Below are positions 28,416 to 36,906 of a stretch of 64,000 nt of DNA, piece by piece; the stretch's first letter is position 1, and the number at the start of each line of letters is the position of its first letter. The translations under genes and the position numbers were made by a program. Where the stretch lies: NCBI RefSeq assembly GCF_000426045.1, contig NZ_AUEP01000003.1, positions 62,001 to 126,000 of the forward strand. Reading direction: 5' to 3'. The notes below the pieces were generated by a model, which saw only the letters and a list, made by a program, of their open reading frames with translations, searched no databases and was not told where the DNA came from. Source of the stretch: Marmoricola sp. URHB0036. Its GTDB lineage: Bacteria; Actinomycetota; Actinomycetes; Propionibacteriales; Nocardioidaceae.

Positions 28416-29864
28416 GTGGCAGAGACAGTCGAGACAGGACGCATCACCACCGACATCCCGGCCCGGCTCGACCGGTTGCCGTGGGCTCGGTGGCACTGGC
28501 TGGTCGTGATCGGGCTCGGCACGGTGTGGATCCTCGACGGGCTCGAGGTGACCATCGTCGGCTCGATGAGCGACGCGCTGAAGCCCGCCAGCACCGGGCT
28601 CGGGATGAACAGCTCCCAGATCGGCTTCGCCGGAGCGGCGTACGTCGCCGGCGCGTGCATCGGCGCGCTGTTCTTCGGCCAGCTCACCGACCGGTTCGGC
28701 CGCAAGAAGCTGTTCCTGGTGACCCTCGGCGTCTACACCGTGGCGACGGTGCTGACGGCCTTCTCGATGAACCCGACGTGGTACTTCGCGGCGCGCTTCC
28801 TCACCGGCACCGGCATCGGCGGGGAGTACGCCGCGATCAACTCTGCCATCGACGAGCTGATCCCGGCGGCCTTCCGCGGACGGGTCGACGTGGCGATCAA
28901 CGGCTCGTTCTGGGTCGGCGCCGCCGCCGGGTCGCTGCTCACCATCCCTTTGCTCGACCCCAACATCGTCAATCCCGCCTGGGGATGGCGGATCGCCTTC
29001 GGGCTCGGGGCGGTGCTGGCTGTCGGCATCCTGATCGTGCGACGCAACGTGCCGGAGAGCCCCCGGTGGCTGTTCATCCACGGTCGCGAGGACGAGGGGG
29101 AGGAGATCGTCCGCGACATCGAGCAGACCGTCAGCGACGAGACCGGCTCGCCGCTGGACCCGGTGGAGGAGACGATCACGATCCGCCAGCGGCGCTCGAT
29201 CGGGATGGTGGAGATCGCCCGCACCGTCTTCGCGCTCTACCCGAAGCGCACCGTCTTGTGCTTCTCGTTGTTCGTCGGCCAGGCCTTCCTCTACAACGCC
29301 TTCTTCTTCACCTACGGCGACACCCTGTCCACGTTCTTCGACGTCAAGCAGACCGGCTGGTACCTCGCCATCTTCGCGGTGAGCAACTTCGCCGGCGCCC
29401 TGCTGCTCTCGCCGCTGTTCGACCGGGTGGGCCGGGTGAAGATGATCAGCGGTACCTACATCCTCTCCGGGGTGCTGCTCGCGGCCGCAGGCATCGTGCT
29501 CGGCGACCTGGATGCCGTCTCGCTGACGGTGTTCGGCGCAGTGATCTTCTTCTTCGCCTCGGCCGGGGCGAGCGCGGCGTACCTGACGGCCAGTGAGGTC
29601 TTCCCGATGGAGACCCGGGCCCTGTGCATCGCGTTCTTCTACGCCATCGGGACCGCGGTCGGCGGCATCACCGGCCCCCTGCTGTTCGGAAAGCTGATCG
29701 ACAACGCCTCCGCGGACAAGGACATCACCGCGATCGCGATCGGCTACTTCATCGGAGCGGCCCTGATGGTCGCCGGAGGCCTGGTCGAGGCGGTGCTCGG
29801 CGTCAAGGCCGAGGGCGAGTCGCTGGAGAACATCGCGACCCCGCTGACCGCCCAGGAGGCCTGA
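28416..29864 (+). CDS. MFS transporter, sugar-porter-like
   Basis: Twelve-segment MFS permease of about 482 aa. Key blocks are ILDGLEVTIVGSM in helix 1, the loop QLTDRFGRKKLF, GIGGEYAAINSAIDEL in helix 4-5, and PESPRWL before the central loop, which is shared with sugar and aromatic-acid porters. GTG 28416 has GAGGT a few bases upstream; the longer ATG 28383 form would start in the intergenic gap. A LacI-regulated sugar locus begins 66 bases downstream, but it has its own promoter. Confidence 0.87.
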   Translation: MAETVETGRITTDIPARLDRLPWARWHWLVVIGLGTVWILDGLEVTIVGSMSDALKPASTGLGMNSSQIGFAGAAYVAGACIGALFFGQLTDRFGRKKLFLVTLGVYTVATVLTAFSMNPTWYFAARFLTGTGIGGEYAAINSAIDELIPAAFRGRVDVAINGSFWVGAAAGSLLTIPLLDPNIVNPAWGWRIAFGLGAVLAVGILIVRRNVPESPRWLFIHGREDEGEEIVRDIEQTVSDETGSPLDPVEETITIRQRRSIGMVEIARTVFALYPKRTVLCFSLFVGQAFLYNAFFFTYGDTLSTFFDVKQTGWYLAIFAVSNFAGALLLSPLFDRVGRVKMISGTYILSGVLLAAAGIVLGDLDAVSLTVFGAVIFFFASAGASAAYLTASEVFPMETRALCIAFFYAIGTAVGGITGPLLFGKLIDNASADKDITAIAIGYFIGAALMVAGGLVEAVLGVKAEGESLENIATPLTAQEA

Positions 29865-29893
29865 GGAGTCGCGCCCGCCGTACGACGTGACGG

Positions 29894-29922
29894 TTGACAC
29901 ATCGGAACTAAACCGGTTTAGT
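29894..29922 (+). promoter_or_regulatory. LacI promoter with palindromic operator
   Basis: TTGACA (29894-29899) is a consensus -35 box. The -10 falls 17 bases on (TTTAGT, 29917-29922), and the lacI ATG begins 8 bases later, so the transcript may be leaderless. A perfect 16-bp palindrome, ACTAAACC and its complement (29907-29922), overlaps the -10. This is a typical LacI-family operator and implies autorepression of the whole sugar operon. Confidence 0.75.
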
Positions 29923-29930
29923 CGGTCGGT

Positions 29931-30953
29931 ATGGGACGGCCGACGATCAACGACGTGGCGACTGCCGCGGGTGTGTCCAAGGGTGCCGTCTCCTTCGCCC
30001 TCAACGGTCGTCCGGGTATCTCCCCGGACACCCGCCGCCGCATCCTCGAGACCGCCGAGCAGCTGGGCTGGGCGCCGAGCCCGCGGGCCCGGGCGCTGTC
30101 GGTCTCCAAGGCCCTCGCCGTCGGGCTGGTGATCGCCCGGCCCCCCGAGATCCTGCGCGCCGACGCGTTCTTCCCCTCGTTCATCGCCGGTCTCGAGGCC
30201 GCCCTGTCGCCGCGTGGCCACGCCCTGCTGCTCCAGGTCGCCGAGCAGGCCGACCACCCGGCGTACCGCCGGCTGGTGCAGGAGGGTCGGGTCGACGGCG
30301 TCTTCGTCACCGACCTGCGGGTCGACGACGCGCGACCGGCACTGCTCGAGGAGCTCGGCCTGCCGGCCGTCCTGATCGGACCCGAGCTGGGGGAGCAGCC
30401 GCGAGAGCGACAGTCGGGCCTGGGCGTGGACGACGCGCCCGGCATCCGGGCCGCCGTCGAGCACCTCATCGCACTGGGTCATCGCGACATCGCCCACGTC
30501 GCCGGTCCGCTGGAGATGGTGCACGGCCGGTCCCGCCGCCGCGCCTGGAGCCAGACCCTCGCTGATGCCGGGCTGCCCGAGGGCACCTGCGTCGAGGCGG
30601 ACTTCTCGGCCGAGTCGGGCGCCCGCGCGATGGGCGTGCTGCTCGACCAGGCGGTGCCGCCGACTGCCGTCGTCTTCGCCAACGACCTGATGGCCATGGC
30701 CGGACTCTCGCTGGCCCTCGCACGCGGCGTCTCGGTGCCGGGTGACCTGTCGGTCACCGGGTTCGACGACGTCGAGATCTCCGCACACCTCCAGCCGTCC
30801 CTGACCTCGGTGCACACCGACGTCGTGGCCTGGGGACGTGCGGCCGCCACCCGGCTCCTCCAGCTGATCGACCTGGAGGAGCCAACGCCCGCCGATCTGC
30901 CCGCCGCACGCCTGGTCGTGCGCTCGTCGACCGGACCAACACCTCGCCGATAG
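29931..30953 (+). CDS. LacI-family transcriptional regulator
   Basis: Sugar-responsive repressor of 340 aa. Residues 1-50 form the helix-turn-helix (TINDVATAAGVSKGAVSFALNG) and the hinge helix PSPRARALS. Residues ~60-335 are the periplasmic-binding-like effector domain. It precedes the binding-protein gene by only 7 bases, so it is part of the operon it probably controls through the palindrome in its own promoter. The inducer is likely a manno-oligosaccharide or mannose derivative, judged from the GH130 and AGE genes downstream. Confidence 0.92.
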   Translation: MGRPTINDVATAAGVSKGAVSFALNGRPGISPDTRRRILETAEQLGWAPSPRARALSVSKALAVGLVIARPPEILRADAFFPSFIAGLEAALSPRGHALLLQVAEQADHPAYRRLVQEGRVDGVFVTDLRVDDARPALLEELGLPAVLIGPELGEQPRERQSGLGVDDAPGIRAAVEHLIALGHRDIAHVAGPLEMVHGRSRRRAWSQTLADAGLPEGTCVEADFSAESGARAMGVLLDQAVPPTAVVFANDLMAMAGLSLALARGVSVPGDLSVTGFDDVEISAHLQPSLTSVHTDVVAWGRAAATRLLQLIDLEEPTPADLPAARLVVRSSTGPTPRR

Positions 30954-30960
30954 GAGCACC

Positions 30961-32244
30961 ATGAAACGCCATCTCGTCACCACCTCGCTCGCCGTCCTCG
31001 CCCTGGGCGTCACCGCCGCCTGCGGGAGCGGCGGTGACTCGGGCAAGGCCGAGAGCTCGACCGGCCCGATCAAGGTCTGGCTCTCCAACAACCCCGAGGA
31101 GATCGCCTGGGGCAAGGCGATGGTGAAGGAGTGGAACGACGCGCACTCCGATCAAAAGGTGTCGGCGCAGGAGATCCCGGCCGGCAAGACCTCCGAAGAG
31201 GTGATCGGCGCCGCGATCACCGCCGGCAACGCGCCGTGCCTGGTCTTCAACACCAGCCCGGCCGCCGTACCCCAGTTCGAGAAGCAGGGCGGCCTCGTCG
31301 CCCTCGACGACTTCAAGGGGGCCAAGGACTACATCGAGCAGCGCTCGGGTGACTCCGCCGAGCAGTACCAGTCGCCGGACGGGAAGTACTACCAGATCCC
31401 GTGGAAGCAGAACCCGGTGATGATCTTCTACAACAAGGACATGTTCAAGAAGGCCGGGCTCGACGTCGACAACCCGCCGCTGAAGACCTACGACCAGTTC
31501 CTGGCCACCAGCAAGAAGATCGTCGACAGCAAGGCCGCTCCGGCCGCGATCGCCCCGGCGCCGTCGAGCGAGTTCTTCCAGTCCTGGTTCGACTTCTACC
31601 CGCTGTACGCCGCCGAGTCCGGTGGCAAGCAGACCATCGAGGACGGCAAGGCCACCTTCAACGACGAGGCCGGCAAGGACGTCTGGAACTTCTGGGCCCA
31701 GATGTACAAGGACGGCTACACCCCGCAGGAGAAGTACGACGGGGACTCGTTCGCCGACAAGAAGGCCGCGATGGCGGTCGTGGGTCCGTGGGCCATCGCC
31801 GTCTACAAGGGCAAGGTCAACTGGGGCGCGGTCCCGGTGCCGACCAAGGAGGGGATGGACCCCAGCGAGATCCACACCTTCACCGACGCCAAGAACATCG
31901 CGCTCTACTCGGCGTGCAAGAACCAGAAGACGGCCTGGGACGTGCTCAAGTTCGCCACCAGCAAGGAGCAGGACGGCAAGCTGCTCGAGACGACCGGCCA
32001 GATGCCGATCCGCAGCGACCTGCCGACGACGTACGCCGACTACTTCGCCAAGAACCCGGACTACAAGGCCTTCGCCGACCAGGCATCACGCACCGTCGAG
32101 GTGCCGAACGTGCCCAACTCGGTGGAGATCTGGCAGGAGATCCGCGACAACTTCTCCTCCTCGGTGATCTTCGGCAAGACCTCGGTCGACGAGGCCATCA
32201 AGGCCGCAGCCGACAAGGCCGACGAGCTCGCCGGTCAGTCCTGA
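30961..32244 (+). CDS. Sugar ABC transporter substrate-binding lipoprotein
   Basis: CUT1-type solute-binding protein of 427 aa, anchored outside the membrane. The N-terminus MKRHLVTTSLAVLALGVTAAC is a lipoprotein signal with the lipidated cysteine at 21, followed by a Ser/Gly-rich tether. The body has the extracellular sugar-binding fold (for example MIFYNKDMFKKAGLD and MAVVGPWAI). Two permeases follow. No ATPase gene is in the operon, so a shared MsiK-type ATPase elsewhere is expected. Confidence 0.92.
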   Translation: MKRHLVTTSLAVLALGVTAACGSGGDSGKAESSTGPIKVWLSNNPEEIAWGKAMVKEWNDAHSDQKVSAQEIPAGKTSEEVIGAAITAGNAPCLVFNTSPAAVPQFEKQGGLVALDDFKGAKDYIEQRSGDSAEQYQSPDGKYYQIPWKQNPVMIFYNKDMFKKAGLDVDNPPLKTYDQFLATSKKIVDSKAAPAAIAPAPSSEFFQSWFDFYPLYAAESGGKQTIEDGKATFNDEAGKDVWNFWAQMYKDGYTPQEKYDGDSFADKKAAMAVVGPWAIAVYKGKVNWGAVPVPTKEGMDPSEIHTFTDAKNIALYSACKNQKTAWDVLKFATSKEQDGKLLETTGQMPIRSDLPTTYADYFAKNPDYKAFADQASRTVEVPNVPNSVEIWQEIRDNFSSSVIFGKTSVDEAIKAAADKADELAGQS

Positions 32245-32248
32245 CGGC

Positions 32249-33136
32249 GTGAGGCCAGTGCTCACGAAGGTCTTCGGCCGCCAGCCCCTGGGGACGGTGT
32301 TCGCGGCGCCGTACGCGCTCTTCCTCGCGTTGGTGTTCGCCTACCCCCTGGGGCTGGCGGTCTGGATCAGCTTCCACGACTACTTCTTCGCCGCCCCGGG
32401 CGCGCAGGTGGACCGCCCGTTCGTCGGGCTGGAGAACTACCAGACGGTGCTCTCCGACCCCGACGTGCAGCGTGCGTTCCTCAACGTCGCGATCTTCCTG
32501 GTGATCAACGTGCCGCTCACGGTGGTGCTGTCGCTGGTGCTGGCGACCGGGCTGAACTCGATCGTGCGGGCCCGCACCTTCCTGCGGGTCTCCTACTACG
32601 TGCCCTACGTGACGGCGAGTGTCGCGCTGGTCGGCGTCTGGCTGTTCCTGTTCAGCTCCGGCGGCCTGGTCAACCAGGTGCTGGGGCCGCTGGCGCCGTC
32701 GCCGTCGTGGCTGGTCAACAGCCACCTCGCGATGCCGGTGATCGCGCTGTTCGTGACCTGGAAGCAGATGGGGTTCTTCATCCTGCTCTACCTGGCGGCG
32801 CTGCAGGGGGTCTCCAAGGACCTCTACGAGGCGGCCTCGATCGACGGGGCCGGACGTTTCCGGTCGTTCATGAACGTGACGGTGCCGGGGGTCCGCTCGG
32901 CCACCAGCCTGGTGGTCATCCTCGCCACGATCACCGGCGCCAACCTGTTCACCGAGCCCTACCTGCTCACCAACGGTGGCGGCCCCGACGGCGCCTCCGC
33001 GTCACCGGTGTTCGTGATGTACCAGAAGGGCATCGAGCAGGGGAACCCCGACACCGCCTCGGCCATCGGCGTGATCCTCGTCGCCCTGGTGCTCGTGATC
33101 GCACTCGTCCAACGACGTTTCCTGGAGCGTGACTGA
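32249..33136 (+). CDS. Sugar ABC transporter permease (MalF-like)
   Basis: Inner-membrane component (295 aa) with six segments. The EAA loop that contacts the ATPase reads YEAASIDGAGRFRSF, with the conserved Gly. It starts 4 bases after the lipoprotein stop. GTG 32249 is used; a GTG at 32258 is also in frame. The stop overlaps the second permease start by 1 base (TGATG), which shows coupling. Confidence 0.91.
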   Translation: MRPVLTKVFGRQPLGTVFAAPYALFLALVFAYPLGLAVWISFHDYFFAAPGAQVDRPFVGLENYQTVLSDPDVQRAFLNVAIFLVINVPLTVVLSLVLATGLNSIVRARTFLRVSYYVPYVTASVALVGVWLFLFSSGGLVNQVLGPLAPSPSWLVNSHLAMPVIALFVTWKQMGFFILLYLAALQGVSKDLYEAASIDGAGRFRSFMNVTVPGVRSATSLVVILATITGANLFTEPYLLTNGGGPDGASASPVFVMYQKGIEQGNPDTASAIGVILVALVLVIALVQRRFLERD

Positions 33137-33966
33137 TGGTGAAGCAACGCCGCATCTGGAGCACGGCCGCACTGTTCCTCGGTGCCTTCGTGTTCCTCTT
33201 CCCCTTCTACTACATGGTGATCGGCTCCCTGCAGGAGAAGCCCGACACCACCGTCAAGGGCGCGTTCCCGACCGGCGGACTCACGCTGCACAACTACAGC
33301 GAGATCAACAGTCGCGTCGACTTGGCGCAGTCGCTGTTCAACTCGGTGGTGTTCACCGGCGGCGTGCTGCTCGGGACGGTCGTGTTCGGCGTACTCGCCG
33401 GGTATGCGTTGGCCCGGCTGAAGTTCCGCGGTCGCGGCGCGCTGTTCGCGGTGATGCTGCTCGTGCAGATCATCCCGTTCCAGCTGCTGATCATCCCGAT
33501 CTACGTGATGATCGTGCGCAGCTACGGGCTGGCCGACAGCTACCTGGGGATGATCGCGCCGTTCGCGATCAACTCGACCGCGGTGTTCGTGTTCCGGCAG
33601 TTCTTCCTGCAGCTGCCCGAGGATCTCTTCGCCGCGGCGGCACTGGACGGGGCGAGCGAGCTGCGGATCCTGTGGTCCATCGCCCTGCCCCTGGTGCGCC
33701 CGGCCATCCTCACCGCCACCTTGCTGACCTTCATCGGGCCCTGGAACGAGTTCCTGTGGCCGTTCCTGGTGACCAAGGACCAGAGCCTGCAACCGCTGGC
33801 GGTCACGCTCGCCAACTACATCAGCAACATCGCCGGACGCGCCTCCAACCCCTATGGCGCGATCCTCGCCGGGGCCGTGGTGCTCGCTGCACCCGCCGTC
33901 GCCCTCTTCGTGGTGTTCCAGAAGCGGTTCACCGGCGCCGAGCTCAGCAGTGGGGTGAAGGGATGA
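33136..33966 (+). CDS. Sugar ABC transporter permease (MalG-like)
   Basis: Second permease of 276 aa. Six membrane segments and the EAA loop (FAAAALDGASELRILW) are visible, followed by GPWNEFLWP, which is common in MalG-type proteins. It pairs with the upstream permease to form the CUT1 channel. The stop overlaps the start of the secreted-protein gene by 4 bases (ATGA). Confidence 0.92.
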   Translation: MVKQRRIWSTAALFLGAFVFLFPFYYMVIGSLQEKPDTTVKGAFPTGGLTLHNYSEINSRVDLAQSLFNSVVFTGGVLLGTVVFGVLAGYALARLKFRGRGALFAVMLLVQIIPFQLLIIPIYVMIVRSYGLADSYLGMIAPFAINSTAVFVFRQFFLQLPEDLFAAAALDGASELRILWSIALPLVRPAILTATLLTFIGPWNEFLWPFLVTKDQSLQPLAVTLANYISNIAGRASNPYGAILAGAVVLAAPAVALFVVFQKRFTGAELSSGVKG

Positions 33967-35939
33967 CCATGCTCCGCAGTCTCATCGCACTTGTCCTCGC
34001 CGGCGTCGTGCTGGCTCCGGTCGGAGGAGCAGGAGCGGCCGAACCCACACCGCTCACCAACCTCGCCCACCTCGACTTCCTCGGGGACCGGGTCACGCCT
34101 CCCCAGCAGACCGGCCACACGACGTACCGGCTCGCCCAGGACCCCTCGGTCGGCACCCTCTGGACCTATGCCGACCGACAGGACGACGGCTCCTTCAAGC
34201 GCGTCGGCGGGGGCACGTACGACGCCACTCACGACACCTATGGCCAGGGGGCGTTCAACGCCGACGACATGGCCCGGGCTGCTGTCGTGTACCTGCGCCA
34301 CTGGAAGCTGACCGGTGCCGCCTCGAGCCGGCACGCGGCGTACGAGATGTTGCGCGGACTGACCTACCTGCAGACCACGACCGGTGCCCACCGCGGCAAC
34401 GTCGTCCTCTGGATGCAGCCCGACGGCACCCTGCACCCGAGCGCTGATCCGGTCGAGCAGCCCGACCCGTCGGACAGCGACGCGTCGTACTGGCTGGCCC
34501 GCACGGTCTGGGCGCTGGGGGAGGGGTACGCCGCGTTCGAGCGCACCGATCCTGCCTTTGCGCGGTTCCTGCGCACCCGGCTCGACCTGGCCACCGGAGC
34601 GATCGACCGGCAGGTCCTCGACGCCTACGGACAGCACCTGAACATCGACGGTCGGCGGATGCCGGCCTGGTTGATCGCCAACGGCGCCGACGCCTCGGCC
34701 GAGGCTGTCCTCGGACTCGCGGCCTACGTGCGGGCCGGCGGTGGCGGCAAGGAACGAACGGTGCTCACCCAGCTCACGCGCGGGATCACCGAGATGTCCG
34801 CCGGCAACGCCCGGACGTGGCCGTTCGGTGCCGTCCAGCCGTGGAACCAGTCGCTGTCGCACTGGCACGCCTGGGCCTCGCAGATGCCGGCGGCGCTGGC
34901 CGCCTCCGCGGCCGCGACGGGGGACCGGGCCGCGCGGGCGGCAGCGGCACGTGACTCGTTCACCTTCGACCCGTGGCTGCTGACCTCGGGCGGCCCCGAC
35001 AACGGCCGGTTCCCGACCCGGGCCGACGGCACCCAGATCGCCTACGGCGTGGACTCGCGCGTCCAGTCGCTGATCGCCACGGGTGGCGGGGCCGACCGCA
35101 TGGCCGGGATCACGGCTGCCTGGTTCTTCGGTGCCAACGCGTCCGGCCAGCCGGCGTACGACCCCGCCACGGGTGTCACCATCGACGGCATCGCCGCCGA
35201 CGGCACGGTCAACCACAACTCCGGCGCGGAGTCGACCATCCACGGCCTGCTCACCATGCTCGCCCTGGACGCCCACCCCGCCGTACGACGGATCGCGCAG
35301 ACGTCCGACCTGCAGGAGCAGGTCGGCACCTCCTACGTGCAGGCCGAGGACGCCCAGCTGTCCGGCGGCGCCACTGCCGTCAAGCCCGAGTCGGCCTGGA
35401 CCGGCGAGGCGCAGTACGGCGGCACCGGCTATGCCTCGATGCCGGCCGGCAGCACCGCGACGTTCGACCTCGGGCCCCACCCGGCGTCGCTGGTCATCCC
35501 GGTGGTCGAGCTGCAGCCGTCGTCGCGGGCGGTCACGTCGTTCGTCGCGGGTCGCGGGCTCGGCTCGGTGCGTTCCGGCGCCATCGGACCCCAGGGCGAC
35601 TCGCCGGCCCCCGGCGCGCTGCTGCCGGTGACGCTCCCGACGCCGACCTCGGCCCCGACGCTCACCGCCTCGACCAGGGGCGGCACCGCGCGGCTCGACG
35701 CCGTCATGGTGCAGCCGCTCGTCTCCCGGCTGGTCCTCGGCGGGCACGGGCACGGCACCGCCCTGCTGCGCAGTGCAGCCACCTCGACCTCACGTACGAC
35801 GGTCGAGGTACCCGGCAGCGGCCGGGCCGAGGTGTGGTCCTACGACGGCACCGGTCGCCTGCTCGGCCACACCACGAGCGCTGCCTCCGACGTACCCGTG
35901 ACCGTCGCTCCCGGCGGCGTCACGATCGTCCGCCGCTGA
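33963..35939 (+). CDS. Large secreted protein with CBM-like C-terminal domain
   Basis: A 658-residue exported protein that I cannot place in a named family. The signal peptide is residues ~1-28 (LIALVLAGVVLAPVGGAGA). Residues ~40-430 are rich in helices with Trp and Tyr at intervals (VYLRHWKLTG, WLARTVWALGEGY), like (alpha/alpha)6-barrel glycosidases or lyases. From ~455 a beta-rich domain starts with VQAEDAQLSGGA and GGTGYASMPAG, matching the look of CBM6/35-type sugar-binding modules. It is translationally coupled to the MalG-like gene and followed by GH130, so an extracellular enzyme or binder for the imported glycan is likely. Confidence 0.8.
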   Translation: MTMLRSLIALVLAGVVLAPVGGAGAAEPTPLTNLAHLDFLGDRVTPPQQTGHTTYRLAQDPSVGTLWTYADRQDDGSFKRVGGGTYDATHDTYGQGAFNADDMARAAVVYLRHWKLTGAASSRHAAYEMLRGLTYLQTTTGAHRGNVVLWMQPDGTLHPSADPVEQPDPSDSDASYWLARTVWALGEGYAAFERTDPAFARFLRTRLDLATGAIDRQVLDAYGQHLNIDGRRMPAWLIANGADASAEAVLGLAAYVRAGGGGKERTVLTQLTRGITEMSAGNARTWPFGAVQPWNQSLSHWHAWASQMPAALAASAAATGDRAARAAAARDSFTFDPWLLTSGGPDNGRFPTRADGTQIAYGVDSRVQSLIATGGGADRMAGITAAWFFGANASGQPAYDPATGVTIDGIAADGTVNHNSGAESTIHGLLTMLALDAHPAVRRIAQTSDLQEQVGTSYVQAEDAQLSGGATAVKPESAWTGEAQYGGTGYASMPAGSTATFDLGPHPASLVIPVVELQPSSRAVTSFVAGRGLGSVRSGAIGPQGDSPAPGALLPVTLPTPTSAPTLTASTRGGTARLDAVMVQPLVSRLVLGGHGHGTALLRSAATSTSRTTVEVPGSGRAEVWSYDGTGRLLGHTTSAASDVPVTVAPGGVTIVRR

Positions 35940-35964
35940 CCCCCTTCCCACAGAAAGGCTTCCC

Positions 35965-36906
35965 ATGCCGCACGCAGAATTTCCGCTCGGCCCGTTCACG
36001 CCGTACGCCGAGAACCCGATCCTCACCCCGCAGGGCGACGGCTGGGAGTCCGGGAGCGTCTACAACCCGGCGGCGGTCGTCAAGGACGGGAAGGTGGTGC
36101 TGCTCTACCGCGCCCACGCCGACGACATCGTCAGCCACGTCGGGCTGGCGACCAGCGACGACGGCCTCCACTTCGAGCGGCATACCGAGCCGGTGCTCTC
36201 GCCGACCGAGAACTACGAGCGCCACGGCTGCGAGGACCCCCGCGTCACCGAGATCGACGGCACCTACTACCTGACCTACACGGCCTACGACGGCACCAAC
36301 GCCCAGCTGTGCCTGGCCACCTCGACCGACCTGTTCACCTGGGAGAAGCACGGCCCGCTGTTTCCGGACTTCAACACCTTCGAGCCGAACGCTGCCGACG
36401 TCCCGACGCCGTGGAGCAAGGCCGGCGCGATCCTGGACCGCAAGGTCAACGGCCGCTGGCTGATGTACTTCGGCGAGGGCTCGATCTACCACGCCTGGTC
36501 CGACGACCTGATCCACTGGGAGCCGGGCCCCCAGGACGAGCCGCTGATGGTGCCCACGCCGCCGGGGACGTTCGGTGAGTTCCTGGTCGAGGTCGGGCCG
36601 CAGCCGATCATCATCAACAACGGGCTCATCCTGTTGCTGCACAATGCTGCTGTGAAGTTTGAGGACGGCACCGTGCGCTACACCTGTGGTCAGCTGCTCT
36701 TCGACCCCGCGCGACCGACCGAGATCCTGGCGCAGATGAACCGTCCCTGGCTGGAGCCGACCACCCGCGAGGACCAGCACGGACTGGTCTCGAACGTGAC
36801 CTTCGTCGAGGGCCTGGTGCACTTCCAGGACACCTGGTTCGCCTACTACGGCCAGAGCGACTCGACGCTCGGCGTCGCGACGTACCGGGTCGGCGAGACG
36901 TACTGA
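35965..36906 (+). CDS. GH130 family beta-mannoside phosphorylase-like enzyme
   Basis: Glycoside hydrolase family 130 protein, 313 aa, a five-bladed beta-propeller. The block HGCEDPRV (residues 87-94) and the catalytic Asp region near GDGWES...VYNPAAV are family hallmarks. Most GH130 members split beta-1,4- or beta-1,2-mannosides with phosphate to release mannose-1-phosphate; some are hydrolases. No signal peptide is present, so it acts on imported sugar. The next gene starts inside its stop codon (TGATG). Confidence 0.88.
   Translation: MPHAEFPLGPFTPYAENPILTPQGDGWESGSVYNPAAVVKDGKVVLLYRAHADDIVSHVGLATSDDGLHFERHTEPVLSPTENYERHGCEDPRVTEIDGTYYLTYTAYDGTNAQLCLATSTDLFTWEKHGPLFPDFNTFEPNAADVPTPWSKAGAILDRKVNGRWLMYFGEGSIYHAWSDDLIHWEPGPQDEPLMVPTPPGTFGEFLVEVGPQPIIINNGLILLLHNAAVKFEDGTVRYTCGQLLFDPARPTEILAQMNRPWLEPTTREDQHGLVSNVTFVEGLVHFQDTWFAYYGQSDSTLGVATYRVGETY

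Noticed and set aside
27351-31115. A 1254-codon open frame on the minus strand
   Set aside because: It runs antisense through the DUF885, MFS and LacI genes, is rich in Arg/Gly/Pro/Asp/His with no domain, and is a by-product of GC-rich codons.
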